64,000 nt of DNA from Streptomyces sp. BK340 (GTDB lineage Bacteria; Actinomycetota; Actinomycetes; Streptomycetales; Streptomycetaceae). A program made the translations under genes and the position numbers. The notes under the pieces were generated by a model that did no database searches, was not told where the DNA came from, and worked only from the letters and a program-made list of their open reading frames with translations. Shown here piece by piece: positions 48,667 to 57,636 of this stretch. The stretch covers positions 124,001 through 188,000 of the forward strand of contig NZ_VISR01000012.1 in assembly GCF_007827595.1 (NCBI RefSeq), given 5' to 3'. Position 1 is the first letter of the stretch; each line of letters opens with the position of its first letter.

Positions 48667-48769
48667 AGGGCCCGTCCGGCAATTCCCGCCTGCCTCGCGG
48701 CGTCCGGCACGCACGCTCGCCGCGAGGCCCGCCCTTCGGGCGGCCGACGGGAATCGCCGGACGGGCCCT
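48667..48769. repeat. Large imperfect cruciform, 22-bp arms with nested stems
   Basis: 48667-48688 (starts AGGGCCCGTCCGGC) matches the reverse complement of 48748-48769 in 21 of 22 positions. Between them 11-bp arms GCCTCGCGGCG/CGCCGCGAGGC and a CCGCCC-TTC-GGGCGG hairpin form inner stems. The outer arm (GCCCGTCCGGC...ATT) belongs to a motif I associate with dispersed Streptomyces palindromes. It fills most of the 320-bp gap 48510-48829, which shows no gene. Confidence 0.65.
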
Positions 48770-48770
48770 A

Positions 48771-48804
48771 AGCTGGAATGCAGCCCGAGCTGGAATGCAG
48801 CCCG
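48771..48804. repeat. Tandem duplication of 17 bp
   Basis: AGCTGGAATGCAGCCCG is present twice in a row (48771-48787, 48788-48804), immediately after the cruciform and 26 bp before the GH15 start. Confidence 0.65.
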
Positions 48805-48829
48805 CACACCGCACCGGGAGGCCCGAGCG

Positions 48830-50668
48830 ATGGCCGATGTCCCCTTCCCGCAGGACCTGTCCGGGAGCCCCCGCTACCTGCCGATCGCCGAACACGGCCT
48901 CATCGGCGATCTGCGCAGCGTCGCCCTGGTCGGCACCAACGGCACGATCGACTGGTACTGCTCCCCGTCCTTCGACGCACCCAGCGTCTTCGCGGCCATC
49001 CTCGACGCCGAGCGCGGCGGCCGCTTCGAGCTGGCCGCGGCGGTACCGGCGCGCACCAAACAGTTCTACTTCCCGGACACCAACGTGCTGATCACCCGGT
49101 TCTTCACCGAGGACGGCGTCGGCGAGGTCCAGGACTTCATGCCGGTCGGCGGGGAGGCGTCCGCCGTCGAGGGCCGGCACCGGCTCATCCGGCGCGTGGT
49201 GTGCGTCCGCGGCACCGTGCCCTTCCGGGCCCTGATCGCCCCGCGCTTCGACTACGGCTCCGACCCGCACACCCTGCGCACCCTCGACGGCCTCGTCGTC
49301 TTTGAGTCCGCCAAGTTGTCCCTCGCCCTCACGGCCACCGTCATCATGGAGTGCGACGGCCGGGACGCACGGGCCGACTTCAAGCTGAGCGAGGGTGAGA
49401 CGGCGGTGTTCGCCCTGGACCAGCTCGGCACCGAGGTGACCCCCCGCGGCTGCGCCCACGCGGAGGCCGAGTACGAGTTCAACGCCACCGTCGCGTACTG
49501 GCGGCGCTGGCTGCACCAGTCCCGCTACCGGGGCCGCTGGCGCGAGATGGTGCACCGCTCCGCCCTCACCCTCAAGCTCCTCACCTACGCCCCCACCGGC
49601 GCCATCGTCGCCGCGCCCACCACCAGCCTGCCCGAGCAGCTCGGCGGCGAGCGCAACTGGGACTACCGCTACGTGTGGGTCCGCGACGCCGCCTTCGCCG
49701 TCTACGCCCTGCTCAGGCTCGGCTTCAGCAGCGAGGCCGCGGCCTTCATGAAGTTCCTGACCACGCACATCAGCCCCGGCTGCGGCGACGGCTCCGGCCC
49801 GCTGCAGGTCATGTACGGCATCGACGGCCGTGCCGACCTGCCCGAACGCGAACTGCCCCACCTGGAGGGACACCTCGGCTCCGCCCCGGTCCGGGTCGGC
49901 AACGCCGCCGCCGACCAGCTCCAGCTGGACATCTACGGTGCCCTGATCGACTCGATCTACCTCTACGACAAGTGGGCCGAGCCCATCTCGAGCGGCCAGT
50001 GGGACGACGTGTGCCACCTCGTCAACTGGGTGTGCGACCAATGGGACCAGCCCGACGAGGGCGTGTGGGAGACCCGCGGCGGGCGCAAGAACTTCCTGTA
50101 CTCGCGGCTGATGTGCTGGGTCGCCATCGAGCGGGCCATCCGCCTCGCCACCCACCGCGGGCTGCCCGCCGACCATCGCCGCTGGCGCCAGGCCCGGGAC
50201 GACATCTACCGGCGGATCATGGAGCGCGGCTGGTCGGAGCGCCGCAACGCCTTCGTGCAGTACGAGGGCGCCGATGTGGTCGACGCCTCCGTGCTGATGA
50301 TGCCGCTGGCCAAGTTCATCGCACCGACCGACCCCAAGTGGCTGTCCACCCTGGACGCCCTCTCCGAGGACCTGGTCTCCGACTCCCTCGTCTACCGCTA
50401 CGACCCGCAGGCCAGCCCCGACGGGCTGCGCGGCGACGAGGGCACCTTCTCCATCTGCTCCTTCTGGTACGTCGAGGCACTGGTCCGGGCCGGCCGGCTG
50501 GACGAGGCCCGGCTGGCCTTCGAGAAGATGCTCACCTACGCCAACCATCTCGGCCTGTACGCCGAGGAGATCGGCCGCACCGGCGAGCAGCAGGGCAACT
50601 TCCCGCAGGCGTTCACGCACCTGTCCCTCATCAGCGCCGCGTTCAATCTGGACCGCGCCCTGGGCTGA
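48830..50668 (+). CDS. Glycoside hydrolase family 15 protein (glucoamylase/trehalase type)
   Basis: 612 residues, no signal peptide. An N-terminal beta domain (LIGDLRSVALVGTNGTIDWY and FDAPSVFAAILD) leads into the (alpha/alpha)6 barrel (NWDYRYVWVRDAAFAVYALL). The probable general acid is in DEGVWETRGGRKNFLYS, the base in LYAEEIGRTGEQQGNFPQAF. In actinobacteria the closest characterised relatives are cytoplasmic trehalases, so trehalose hydrolysis is more likely than starch hydrolysis. It is preceded by gggaggcccgagcg. It converges on the PP2C sensor gene. Confidence 0.88.
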   Translation: MADVPFPQDLSGSPRYLPIAEHGLIGDLRSVALVGTNGTIDWYCSPSFDAPSVFAAILDAERGGRFELAAAVPARTKQFYFPDTNVLITRFFTEDGVGEVQDFMPVGGEASAVEGRHRLIRRVVCVRGTVPFRALIAPRFDYGSDPHTLRTLDGLVVFESAKLSLALTATVIMECDGRDARADFKLSEGETAVFALDQLGTEVTPRGCAHAEAEYEFNATVAYWRRWLHQSRYRGRWREMVHRSALTLKLLTYAPTGAIVAAPTTSLPEQLGGERNWDYRYVWVRDAAFAVYALLRLGFSSEAAAFMKFLTTHISPGCGDGSGPLQVMYGIDGRADLPERELPHLEGHLGSAPVRVGNAAADQLQLDIYGALIDSIYLYDKWAEPISSGQWDDVCHLVNWVCDQWDQPDEGVWETRGGRKNFLYSRLMCWVAIERAIRLATHRGLPADHRRWRQARDDIYRRIMERGWSERRNAFVQYEGADVVDASVLMMPLAKFIAPTDPKWLSTLDALSEDLVSDSLVYRYDPQASPDGLRGDEGTFSICSFWYVEALVRAGRLDEARLAFEKMLTYANHLGLYAEEIGRTGEQQGNFPQAFTHLSLISAAFNLDRALG

Positions 50669-50682
50669 CCGCCCTCCCGGGC

Positions 50683-53421
50683 TCAGGGCAGCGGCTGCTC
50701 CGCCCAGATGATCTTGCCGTTGTGGGTGTAGCGGGTGCCCCAGCGCTCGGCGAGCTGGGCGACGAGGAACAGGCCGCGGCCTCCCTCGTCGGTGGTGGCC
50801 GCGTACCGCAGATGCGGGGAGGTCGTGCTGCGGTCGGAGACCTCGCAGATCAGCGTGCGGTCGCGCAGCAGCCGTACGCCGATCGGCCCGCGTCCGTAGC
50901 GGATGGCGTTGGTGACCAGCTCGCTCAGGATCAGCTCCGTCGTGAACGACATCTCGTCCAGGTCCCATTCGGCCAGCTGCCGGGTGACCGAGGCCCGTAC
51001 TTCGGAGACGGCCACCGGATCCGAGGGCACCTGCCACTCGGCGACCCGGTCGGCGCCGAGGACACGGGTGCTGGCCACGATCAGCGCGACGTCGTCGCTG
51101 GGCCGGTTCGGGAGGCTGTCGAGCACCGCCCGGCAGGTGTCCTCGGGCGAGGCGCCGGGTGCTCGGCCGAGGGCCTCGCGCAACAGCTCGAGGCCCTCGT
51201 CGATGTCCCGGTCCCGGTCCTCCACCAGGCCGTCGGTGTACAGGACGAGGCGGCTGCCCTCCTCCAGCTCCAGATCGGCCGTCTCGAACGGCAGCCCGCC
51301 GAGGCCCAGCGGGGGACCGGCGGCCACGTCCGGGAACTCCACGCGGCCGTCGGGATGCACCAGAGCGGGCGGCGGATGGCCGGCCCGGGCCACCGTGCAG
51401 ACCCGGGACACCGGGTCGTACACCGCGTACAGACATGTCGCGCCGGTGACCGCGGCGGCGCCGTCGGCCGGGGTCTCGTCCTGGTCGATCCGGCCCACCA
51501 GCTCGTCCAGCAGACCGAGGAGTTCGTCGGGCGGCAGATCGAGCGAGGAGAAGTTGTGCACCGCCGTGCGCAGTCGCCCCATCGTCGCCGCCGCGTGGAG
51601 TCCGTGGCCCACGACGTCCCCCACCACCATGGCCACCCGGGTGCCGGACAGCGGCAGTACGTCGAACCAGTCGCCGCCCACCCCCGCCTGCGCCGGCAGA
51701 TAGCGGTAGGCGATCTCCAGGGCGCCCTGCTCCGGCAGGGAGCGCGGCAGCAGGCTGCGCTGGAGGGTCACCGCCATGCTGTGCTCACGGGTGTAGCGGC
51801 GGGCGTTGTCGATGGACACGGCGGCCCGCGCGACCAGTTCCTCGGCGAGGGCCAGGTCCTCGGCGTCGAACGGCTGCGGCTTCTCCGACCGATAGAAGTT
51901 GGCCACACCGAGGACCAGGGTGCCCGCCCGCAGCGGAATGGTGATCAGGGAGTGGATGCCGTGGGCCACGATCTTCCCGGTGTGCTCCAGGTCCTGGGCG
52001 AGCCAGCCGGGCGCCTCCCGCAGCACCGGCTCGACCACGGACTGCCCCGTCGTCAGACTCCGGGCCTGCGGCGAGGTCGGCACGAACCGGATGCGCTCGC
52101 CCACCGGATACAGCGGGGCGTCGTCTCGGACGCCGTTGCAGGCCGCCCGGCGCAGCGAGGTCCCGGGCCGCGGCTCCTCTCCGTTCAGCACCGCGTCGAA
52201 CAGGTCCACGGTGACGTAGTCCGCGAACCGCGGCACGGCCAGCTCGGCCAGTTCCTGTGCCGTGCGGGCCACGTCCAGGCTGGTGCCGATGCCCACGCCG
52301 GCGTCGTACAGCATGTTCAGCCGCTCGCGCGCCACCTCCGCGCGGCCCGACAGGGCGCGCAGCTCCGTGGAGTCGCGCAGCGTGGTGACGCTGCCGGCCG
52401 GGCCGCCGCGCAGGTCGGTGGGGCGCTGGTTGACGGCCAGCAGCCGGTCCTTGACCAGATGCACCTCGTCCGTGGCCACCCGTCCGGAGGCCAGCAGCCC
52501 GGCCGTGTCGTCGTCCAGACCCAGCTCCAGCACATGACGCTGCTCGGCGTCCTCGGGCAGGTCCAGCAGCCGCTGCGCCTCGTCGTTGGCGAGCACCAGC
52601 CGGCCGTCGCCGCCCACGATGAGCACCCCCTCGCGGACGGCGTGCAGCACCGCGTCGTGGTGCTCGTACATCCGGGTCATCTCGTACGGGCCGAGGCCGT
52701 GCGTCTGGCGCAACAGGCGCCTGCTGACCAGGGCCGTGCCCCCGGTGGCCAGCGCGAGTGCCGCCGCGGCCGCCGCGAGCAGCAGGGGCAGCTGCTGGTC
52801 GGCGGCCCCGCCCACGTGCTCGGTGGTGATGCCGGACGAGACCAGGCCGACCACCTTGCCGCCGGCGTCCTTCACGGGGACGACGACCTGTACCAGTTCG
52901 CCTATCGTCCCGTGGATCTTCTCGACGACCGTGCCCCCGGCCACCGCCGGCGCGATGGTCCCGACGAACTTCTTGCCGATGCGGTCCGGCTCGGGATGGG
53001 TGTAGCGGATGCCGTCGGTGTTCATCACCACGACGAAGTCCACGCCCGACCCCTCGCGGGCGGCCTCGGCCTTCGGCTGCAGGATGGCCGTCGGATCCGG
53101 GGCGCGCAGCGCGGCCGCCGTGCCGGGCGCGTTGGCGAACGTCTGGGCGACGGCCAGGGAGCGGTTGAGGGCCTCCCTGGTGCTGTCGCGCTGCACCTGG
53201 AGCACCTGCGCCACCACGGCCGAGACGACCAGCAGCAGCACGATCACCACCTGGAGGAGGAACACCTGCCCGGCGACGCTGCGCCCGGTCACCGCCGCCC
53301 GCAGCACGCCCGGACGGCCGCCCTTCGCGCCCGAAGTGTCCTTCCGCGGGCCCTGCGGTGCGCGCGGTTGCCCGGAAGGACGGGACCGCCGGGTCTCGGA
53401 CCGGCCGGGCAGACGCACCAT
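50683..53421 (-). CDS. Multidomain sensor: Cache-PAS-GAF-PP2C (SpoIIE/RsbU) with anti-sigma-type kinase domain
   Basis: 912 residues. Membrane helix near 38-60, an extracellular single Cache sensor (EALNRSLAVAQTFANAP ... KDAGGKVVGLVSSGIT), second helix about 205-225, a PAS domain (~250-360), a GAF domain (FADYVTVDLFDAVLNG, ~400-550), then a PP2C phosphatase: GVGGDWFDVLPL, VGDVVGHGLHAAATMGRLR, YTDGLVEDRD. It ends with an HATPase_c module (LILSELVTNAIRYGRGPIGV, GGRGLFLVAQLAERWG). Architecture implies an environmental signal tuning an anti-sigma/anti-anti-sigma partner switch, both phosphatase and kinase in one chain. ATG 53421 has a weak ribosome site. Confidence 0.88.
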   Translation of the reverse strand: MVRLPGRSETRRSRPSGQPRAPQGPRKDTSGAKGGRPGVLRAAVTGRSVAGQVFLLQVVIVLLLVVSAVVAQVLQVQRDSTREALNRSLAVAQTFANAPGTAAALRAPDPTAILQPKAEAAREGSGVDFVVVMNTDGIRYTHPEPDRIGKKFVGTIAPAVAGGTVVEKIHGTIGELVQVVVPVKDAGGKVVGLVSSGITTEHVGGAADQQLPLLLAAAAAALALATGGTALVSRRLLRQTHGLGPYEMTRMYEHHDAVLHAVREGVLIVGGDGRLVLANDEAQRLLDLPEDAEQRHVLELGLDDDTAGLLASGRVATDEVHLVKDRLLAVNQRPTDLRGGPAGSVTTLRDSTELRALSGRAEVARERLNMLYDAGVGIGTSLDVARTAQELAELAVPRFADYVTVDLFDAVLNGEEPRPGTSLRRAACNGVRDDAPLYPVGERIRFVPTSPQARSLTTGQSVVEPVLREAPGWLAQDLEHTGKIVAHGIHSLITIPLRAGTLVLGVANFYRSEKPQPFDAEDLALAEELVARAAVSIDNARRYTREHSMAVTLQRSLLPRSLPEQGALEIAYRYLPAQAGVGGDWFDVLPLSGTRVAMVVGDVVGHGLHAAATMGRLRTAVHNFSSLDLPPDELLGLLDELVGRIDQDETPADGAAAVTGATCLYAVYDPVSRVCTVARAGHPPPALVHPDGRVEFPDVAAGPPLGLGGLPFETADLELEEGSRLVLYTDGLVEDRDRDIDEGLELLREALGRAPGASPEDTCRAVLDSLPNRPSDDVALIVASTRVLGADRVAEWQVPSDPVAVSEVRASVTRQLAEWDLDEMSFTTELILSELVTNAIRYGRGPIGVRLLRDRTLICEVSDRSTTSPHLRYAATTDEGGRGLFLVAQLAERWGTRYTHNGKIIWAEQPLP

Positions 53422-53504
53422 GTGCCCATGTCTACACTGCCCGGCCCCGTCAGGCGAGGCCTTCGCCCGAGGCGAGAGCCGCCTGTTCCGGCGGCGGGCT
53501 CCGG

Positions 53505-56024
53505 TCACCGGCGGTGCGGGGTGCGCCGGGTGGCGAGCAGCAGCGCCACGTCGTCGGGGCGGTCGACGGCGTGCCGGGCGGTGGCGGTGATCCGGTCCGC
53601 GACCCCGGCCAGGGACCGGCCGCCGCGCCGTCCGGCGACCCCGCCGGCCCTCGCCAGCGCGAGGCGCAGCGCGGTGATGCCGTCGTCGATGTCGGCGCCG
53701 GGCCGCTCCACGAGGCCGTCGGTGTACAGGGCGAGGATCGCGTCCGGCTCCAACCGCAGATCGGTCACCGGGTACTGGGCGCACGGATCCACCCCGAGGA
53801 CGACACCGCCCGGGATGTCCAGTATCTCGGTACGTCCGTCGGGGCGGCGCAGCAGCGGCGGCGGATGTCCCGCCCGGGCGGCCCGGGCCTGCCCGGTGGC
53901 CGGGTCGAGACGGACGTAGCAGCAGCTGGCGAACTGGCCCGGATCGAGGTCGATGAGCAGGTGGTTCGTGCCGCTCAGCACCTCGTCGGGCGGCCGGTCG
54001 CCGAGCGCGAAGGCGCGTACGGCGCTGCGCAGCTGGCCCATGGTGGCCGCCGCCTGCACCCCGTGCCCCTGCACATCGCCGATGACCAGCGCCAGCCCGT
54101 CCCCGGCCTCGACGACGTCGTACCAGTCACCGCCGACGTCCATGCCCTGGGTGCCCGGCAGATAGCGGCCCGCCGTCTCCACCTGCGGGTGCGCCGACAG
54201 CCGCCGGGGCAGCAGGGCCTGCTGCAGGCCGCGGGCGAGCGCGGCCTCGGTGTCGTAGCGCTGTGCCTTCTCCATCGCGTGCGCGATCAGCCCGGCGAGC
54301 GCGGTCAGGACCGTCTGCTCCTCCGTGCTGAAGCTGCGCGACCGGTCGAAGCCGAGGATGCAGGAGCCGACCGGCCGCCCCGACGCGATCAGCGGCAGGA
54401 AGGCACGGGCGCCCTCCTCGGCGTCCAGGGGTATGCCCGGGTAGGTGGCCGCCAGCTGCTGCATGGACTCGAAGAAGATCGGACGGCCGGTCGTGAGGGT
54501 CTCCACGCCGGGCAGGTGCGCGTCGAGGCCGACGCCCTCGAAGGGGGAGAGGAAGCCCTGCGGGAATCCGGTCTCCCAGGCCAGGTACAGATGCCGGTCC
54601 TGGAGCAGGTAGATGGCCAGGCGGCGGCCGCCGAACGCGGGCAGCAGCTCCTGCATCACGACCGCAGACACCTGCCGGGCGGTCACGGCGTCCGTCAGCG
54701 CGATGGCGAGGGCGATGGGCCGGTACAGCGGCGTCAGCGAGTGATCGCCGGGCACCGAGTCCTCCGGGGTGTGCGGCTCGGCCTCGGCCGGGCCTTCGGA
54801 AGAGGGTTCGGCGGGCGCGTCGACATGGCTGGCCGGGACGAGCGTGCAGGTCAGGATGTCCGGGCCGGGATGCACCGAGAGGGCGAGCCAGTCGCCCCCA
54901 CCGGTTGCCGCACGGCCGGCGGCCGGACGCCGGACGTGCACGTGCACTGGCTCCTGGGACAGCAGCGCGCTGCGCAGATGGTCGTCGTACGGCGGACCGC
55001 CCAGCCACGGCATCGCCTCCCACAGCGGACGGCCGAGCAGCCACGCCCGCTCCCGGCCCGCCATGCGCGCCGCGGCCGCGTTGACGTACACGAGCAGCCC
55101 GAGCCGGTCCAGGCAGAACACCCCTTGCGGCAGCATGTCGGCCGCGCCGTCAGCCGAGGCACCCGGGCCGGGGTCGAAGACGGTTCCGGCGACCAGGGAC
55201 GCCTCGCGGGCCTCGGTCGCCGGGGCCAGGTCGACGAGGCGCGGGGTCCCTTCCGCCGACCACACGTTCAGGGGCGCGGCCGGCGGCTTCCCGGCGCCCG
55301 CGTCGCGCAGTGCGGCCAGGATCCGGTGCGCCTCGGCCGGGGACACGGCGTCCGCGAGCGCCGGGCCGGTCCCCGCGAACTCCGCCGGATCCAGCCCGAG
55401 CAGCGCGTACAGCCGGTCGTCCGGGTGCACCGCCGACGTTTCCGGATCCCAGGTGAAGCGCCCCACGCGCGCCTGCGCGGGCCGGGTGGCGGGCGGTCGT
55501 ACACAATGGGGTTCCCCGTCCCAGGCGATGACCGCCTCGTCCCCGTCGGCGAGAGCGAGCAGCTCGGCTCCGAGGCCCTCGGCGAGCCGTGCGAGCAGTT
55601 CGCGGTCCAGCAGGTCGTCCACGGTGTCCGTCGCCGCCGGGCGCAGCACGGTGAGCACCCCGAGGGGCTCGGTCCCGCCCGGCACGGGCACGTGCACCGA
55701 GCCGAACGGGAAGGGCAGACCCGCCGCGAACTGGGGATACCGGCGCACCGTGTCCGTGGCGTTCGACAGCACCACCTGGACGCCCAGCCGGTAGGCGTCG
55801 GCCACCGGGAAGGGCCGGCCGACGTGCAGTCGCCACCAGGGCCGGAAGAGCGGGCCGGGCAGCCCGACGAGCACCGCGAGGCGCAGCAGCCCCGGGGTGC
55901 TGGAGCGCAGGTACACGCCCGCCACGTGCGCTCCGGCCGCGCCGAGCGCGCCGGTCGAGGCGTCGACCAGCAGCGTGGTCAGCCGCGCCCGCGAACGGAC
56001 CGCCGGCTCTCCGCTCCCAGCCAT
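53505..56024 (-). CDS. Cytoplasmic PAS/GAF-PP2C (SpoIIE-type) phosphatase
   Basis: 839 residues, no membrane helix. An N-terminal GAF-like domain (~10-165), two PAS-like domains (SAVHPDDRLYALLGLDPAEF; QGVFCLDRLGLLVYVN), a GAF domain (~430-590, RLAIYLLQDRHLYLAWETG) and a C-terminal PP2C domain with DVGGDWYDVVEA, VIGDVQGHGVQAAATMGQLR, ALYTDGLVERPG and DDVALLLATR. It would dephosphorylate an anti-anti-sigma factor. It lies 83 bp upstream of the membrane-bound PP2C sensor in the same direction; the pair is probably functionally linked. ATG 56024 has GAGGTAGGG. Confidence 0.88.
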   Translation of the reverse strand: MAGSGEPAVRSRARLTTLLVDASTGALGAAGAHVAGVYLRSSTPGLLRLAVLVGLPGPLFRPWWRLHVGRPFPVADAYRLGVQVVLSNATDTVRRYPQFAAGLPFPFGSVHVPVPGGTEPLGVLTVLRPAATDTVDDLLDRELLARLAEGLGAELLALADGDEAVIAWDGEPHCVRPPATRPAQARVGRFTWDPETSAVHPDDRLYALLGLDPAEFAGTGPALADAVSPAEAHRILAALRDAGAGKPPAAPLNVWSAEGTPRLVDLAPATEAREASLVAGTVFDPGPGASADGAADMLPQGVFCLDRLGLLVYVNAAAARMAGRERAWLLGRPLWEAMPWLGGPPYDDHLRSALLSQEPVHVHVRRPAAGRAATGGGDWLALSVHPGPDILTCTLVPASHVDAPAEPSSEGPAEAEPHTPEDSVPGDHSLTPLYRPIALAIALTDAVTARQVSAVVMQELLPAFGGRRLAIYLLQDRHLYLAWETGFPQGFLSPFEGVGLDAHLPGVETLTTGRPIFFESMQQLAATYPGIPLDAEEGARAFLPLIASGRPVGSCILGFDRSRSFSTEEQTVLTALAGLIAHAMEKAQRYDTEAALARGLQQALLPRRLSAHPQVETAGRYLPGTQGMDVGGDWYDVVEAGDGLALVIGDVQGHGVQAAATMGQLRSAVRAFALGDRPPDEVLSGTNHLLIDLDPGQFASCCYVRLDPATGQARAARAGHPPPLLRRPDGRTEILDIPGGVVLGVDPCAQYPVTDLRLEPDAILALYTDGLVERPGADIDDGITALRLALARAGGVAGRRGGRSLAGVADRITATARHAVDRPDDVALLLATRRTPHRR

Positions 56025-56218
56025 GGGCCCTACCTCGTCCCGTACCGCCGGGTGGATGACACAAGAATGCGCCTCGTGGGTGGCGTGACGCACCTGGGCG
56101 GGAGAAGACGGTACTGCAGGGTCGCGGCCCTGGGGAGGGGCCCGTACGGACCTGGTACCGCGCACTTCACACCTGTGCCGCACCCGGGTGGCGGGGCGTC
56201 GTACGCGCTCCTAGTAAT

Positions 56219-56262
56219 GGACTGCGTGATTCCGCCCCGCGGACTGCGTGATTCCGCGCCGC
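56219..56262. repeat. Tandem duplication of 22 bp upstream of the repeat protein
   Basis: Units start GGACTGCGTGATTCCGC at 56219 and 56241; 21 of 22 bases agree. They sit 44-87 bp before the 386-aa gene, in the promoter/leader position. The remainder of 56025-56305 shows nothing else. Confidence 0.6.
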
Positions 56263-56305
56263 GCGCGGCACGCCGGTGTGGCCGCACCCTTCCTCTGGAG
56301 CCCAG

Positions 56306-57466
56306 ATGACCAGCTCTCCGTCGCCCCGTCCCGACGACTCCTCCGGCATACCCGCCGCACCGGCCGCCACCGCGGTCGCCGCCCCGTCCCCCGACCCCGA
56401 CACCTGGCCCGAGGTGCTCCTGGGGGCGAGCCCCGAGGCCCCGTGTGCGGAGGACCCCTGCGAGGATCCCCTGCCCGGTCTGGTCCGCGCGGCCGTGGCC
56501 GACCGCCCCCTGGAGGACGTCGTCCGGCTCATCACGCTGCTGGAACGGCGGCCCGAGCACGCCCGGACCACCACCGAGGCGCTGCGCGCGGCCGGTGTCG
56601 GCCGGTCCCTGGAGGACGTCACCCGCCTGGTCACCCTCCTCACCCGGCCGCCCCGCACCAGCGGCAGCGCCGACGAGGCGATCCGCGCCGCCGCCGAGTG
56701 CCGCCCGCTGGAGGAGGTCACCCGGCTGATGGAACTGCTGCGCAGTACCCCCGTGGAGCCCCACTGCGTGCGTGCCGCGGTCGAGGCGGTGGCCGTCGGC
56801 CGCCCCGTCGAGGAGCTCGCCGAGCTGATCGCCCGCCTCGCCGCCGAGCGGCCCGCGCACGGGACGGCGCTGCCCGAGCCGATGGTGGCGGAGGCCGCCG
56901 GGCCGGCACCGGTGCCCGTCGAGAGGGCCCCGGTGCCTGTCGACACGCAGCCCGCCGTCGCCATCGCCGTTCCGGCACCGGACGAAGCCACCCCGGTACC
57001 GGACGAGGCTGCCCCGGGGCCCGGGCGGACCGGCGAGCGCACCCCGGATGGCGGGTCCGGGTCCCCGAAGACGCCCAAGTGGCCGGCCCGCGTCGCCGCC
57101 CTGCTGATGTTCCTCTGCGGTGCGGCACACGCACCGCGCTACTGGGAGGGCCTGTCCCAGCCTGTCCTGCAGGCCACCCTGACGGCCTCGGGGCTCTGCG
57201 TCCTGCTGGCCCTCGTACTGCCGGTTCGGACGGTACCGGTCCGACTGGCCGCGGCCACCGTGTCGCTGCTGTTCACCACCGCGCTCGCCGCGGTGCAGGT
57301 ACTCGGCGGCACCATCGGCCACCAGGACCGGACCTGGCTCCGGTCCGCCCTCCTGGCCCCACCGTGGCTCGCCGGCACGGTGGCAGCGACTGCCGCGGTC
57401 GCTGCGCTCGTGGGGCTGCTCGCCACGCTCGTGACGGCTGACGCCCGCCGTACGGAGGAATGCTGA
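56306..57466 (+). CDS. Membrane protein with four exact 33-residue helical repeats
   Basis: 386 residues, family not recognised. Residues 59-183 hold four helical repeats whose core (P/S-L/V-E-D/E-x-x-x-L-I/V/M-x-L-L) recurs at 68, 101, 134 and 167, exactly 33 apart: RPLEDVVRLITLLERRP, RSLEDVTRLVTLLTRPP, RPLEEVTRLMELLRSTP, RPVEELAELIARLAAERP. Then comes a Pro/Ala/Glu-rich disordered stretch (185-255) and four membrane helices (261-276, 287-306, 313-333, 355-377). The repeats face the cytoplasm and could bind a partner. ATG 56306 follows ggag. Located beside the two PP2C genes but divergent from them. Confidence 0.7.
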   Translation: MTSSPSPRPDDSSGIPAAPAATAVAAPSPDPDTWPEVLLGASPEAPCAEDPCEDPLPGLVRAAVADRPLEDVVRLITLLERRPEHARTTTEALRAAGVGRSLEDVTRLVTLLTRPPRTSGSADEAIRAAAECRPLEEVTRLMELLRSTPVEPHCVRAAVEAVAVGRPVEELAELIARLAAERPAHGTALPEPMVAEAAGPAPVPVERAPVPVDTQPAVAIAVPAPDEATPVPDEAAPGPGRTGERTPDGGSGSPKTPKWPARVAALLMFLCGAAHAPRYWEGLSQPVLQATLTASGLCVLLALVLPVRTVPVRLAAATVSLLFTTALAAVQVLGGTIGHQDRTWLRSALLAPPWLAGTVAATAAVAALVGLLATLVTADARRTEEC

Positions 57467-57479
57467 GCGCGGCGCCGTG

Positions 57480-57636
57480 GCTGTGCCGGCGGACGGCGGG
57501 CCAGGCCGCCGCAGCCGCGCGGAGGGGTGTCGAGCCTGGCTGATGCACCCGCGCCGACCGGTGTCGGACCGGGCCGTCGTACCCGCGCCGACGGGCGTCG
57601 GACCGGGCCGCCGTAGCCGCGTGGACGGGCGCCCGG
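57480..57636. repeat. Degenerate 34-bp minisatellite between convergent genes
   Basis: Units of 34 bp at 57548-57581 and 57582-57615 differ at only three positions (both begin CCCGCGCCGAC). More diverged copies precede (57514-57547, 57480-57513) and a partial one follows (57616-57641, running into the comB stop). It lies between the stops of two convergent genes. Confidence 0.6.

Noticed and set aside
50683..53784. Longer start for the Cache-PAS-GAF-PP2C protein
   Set aside because: Residues before ATG 53421 are an Arg/Pro shadow of the neighbouring PP2C gene's end.
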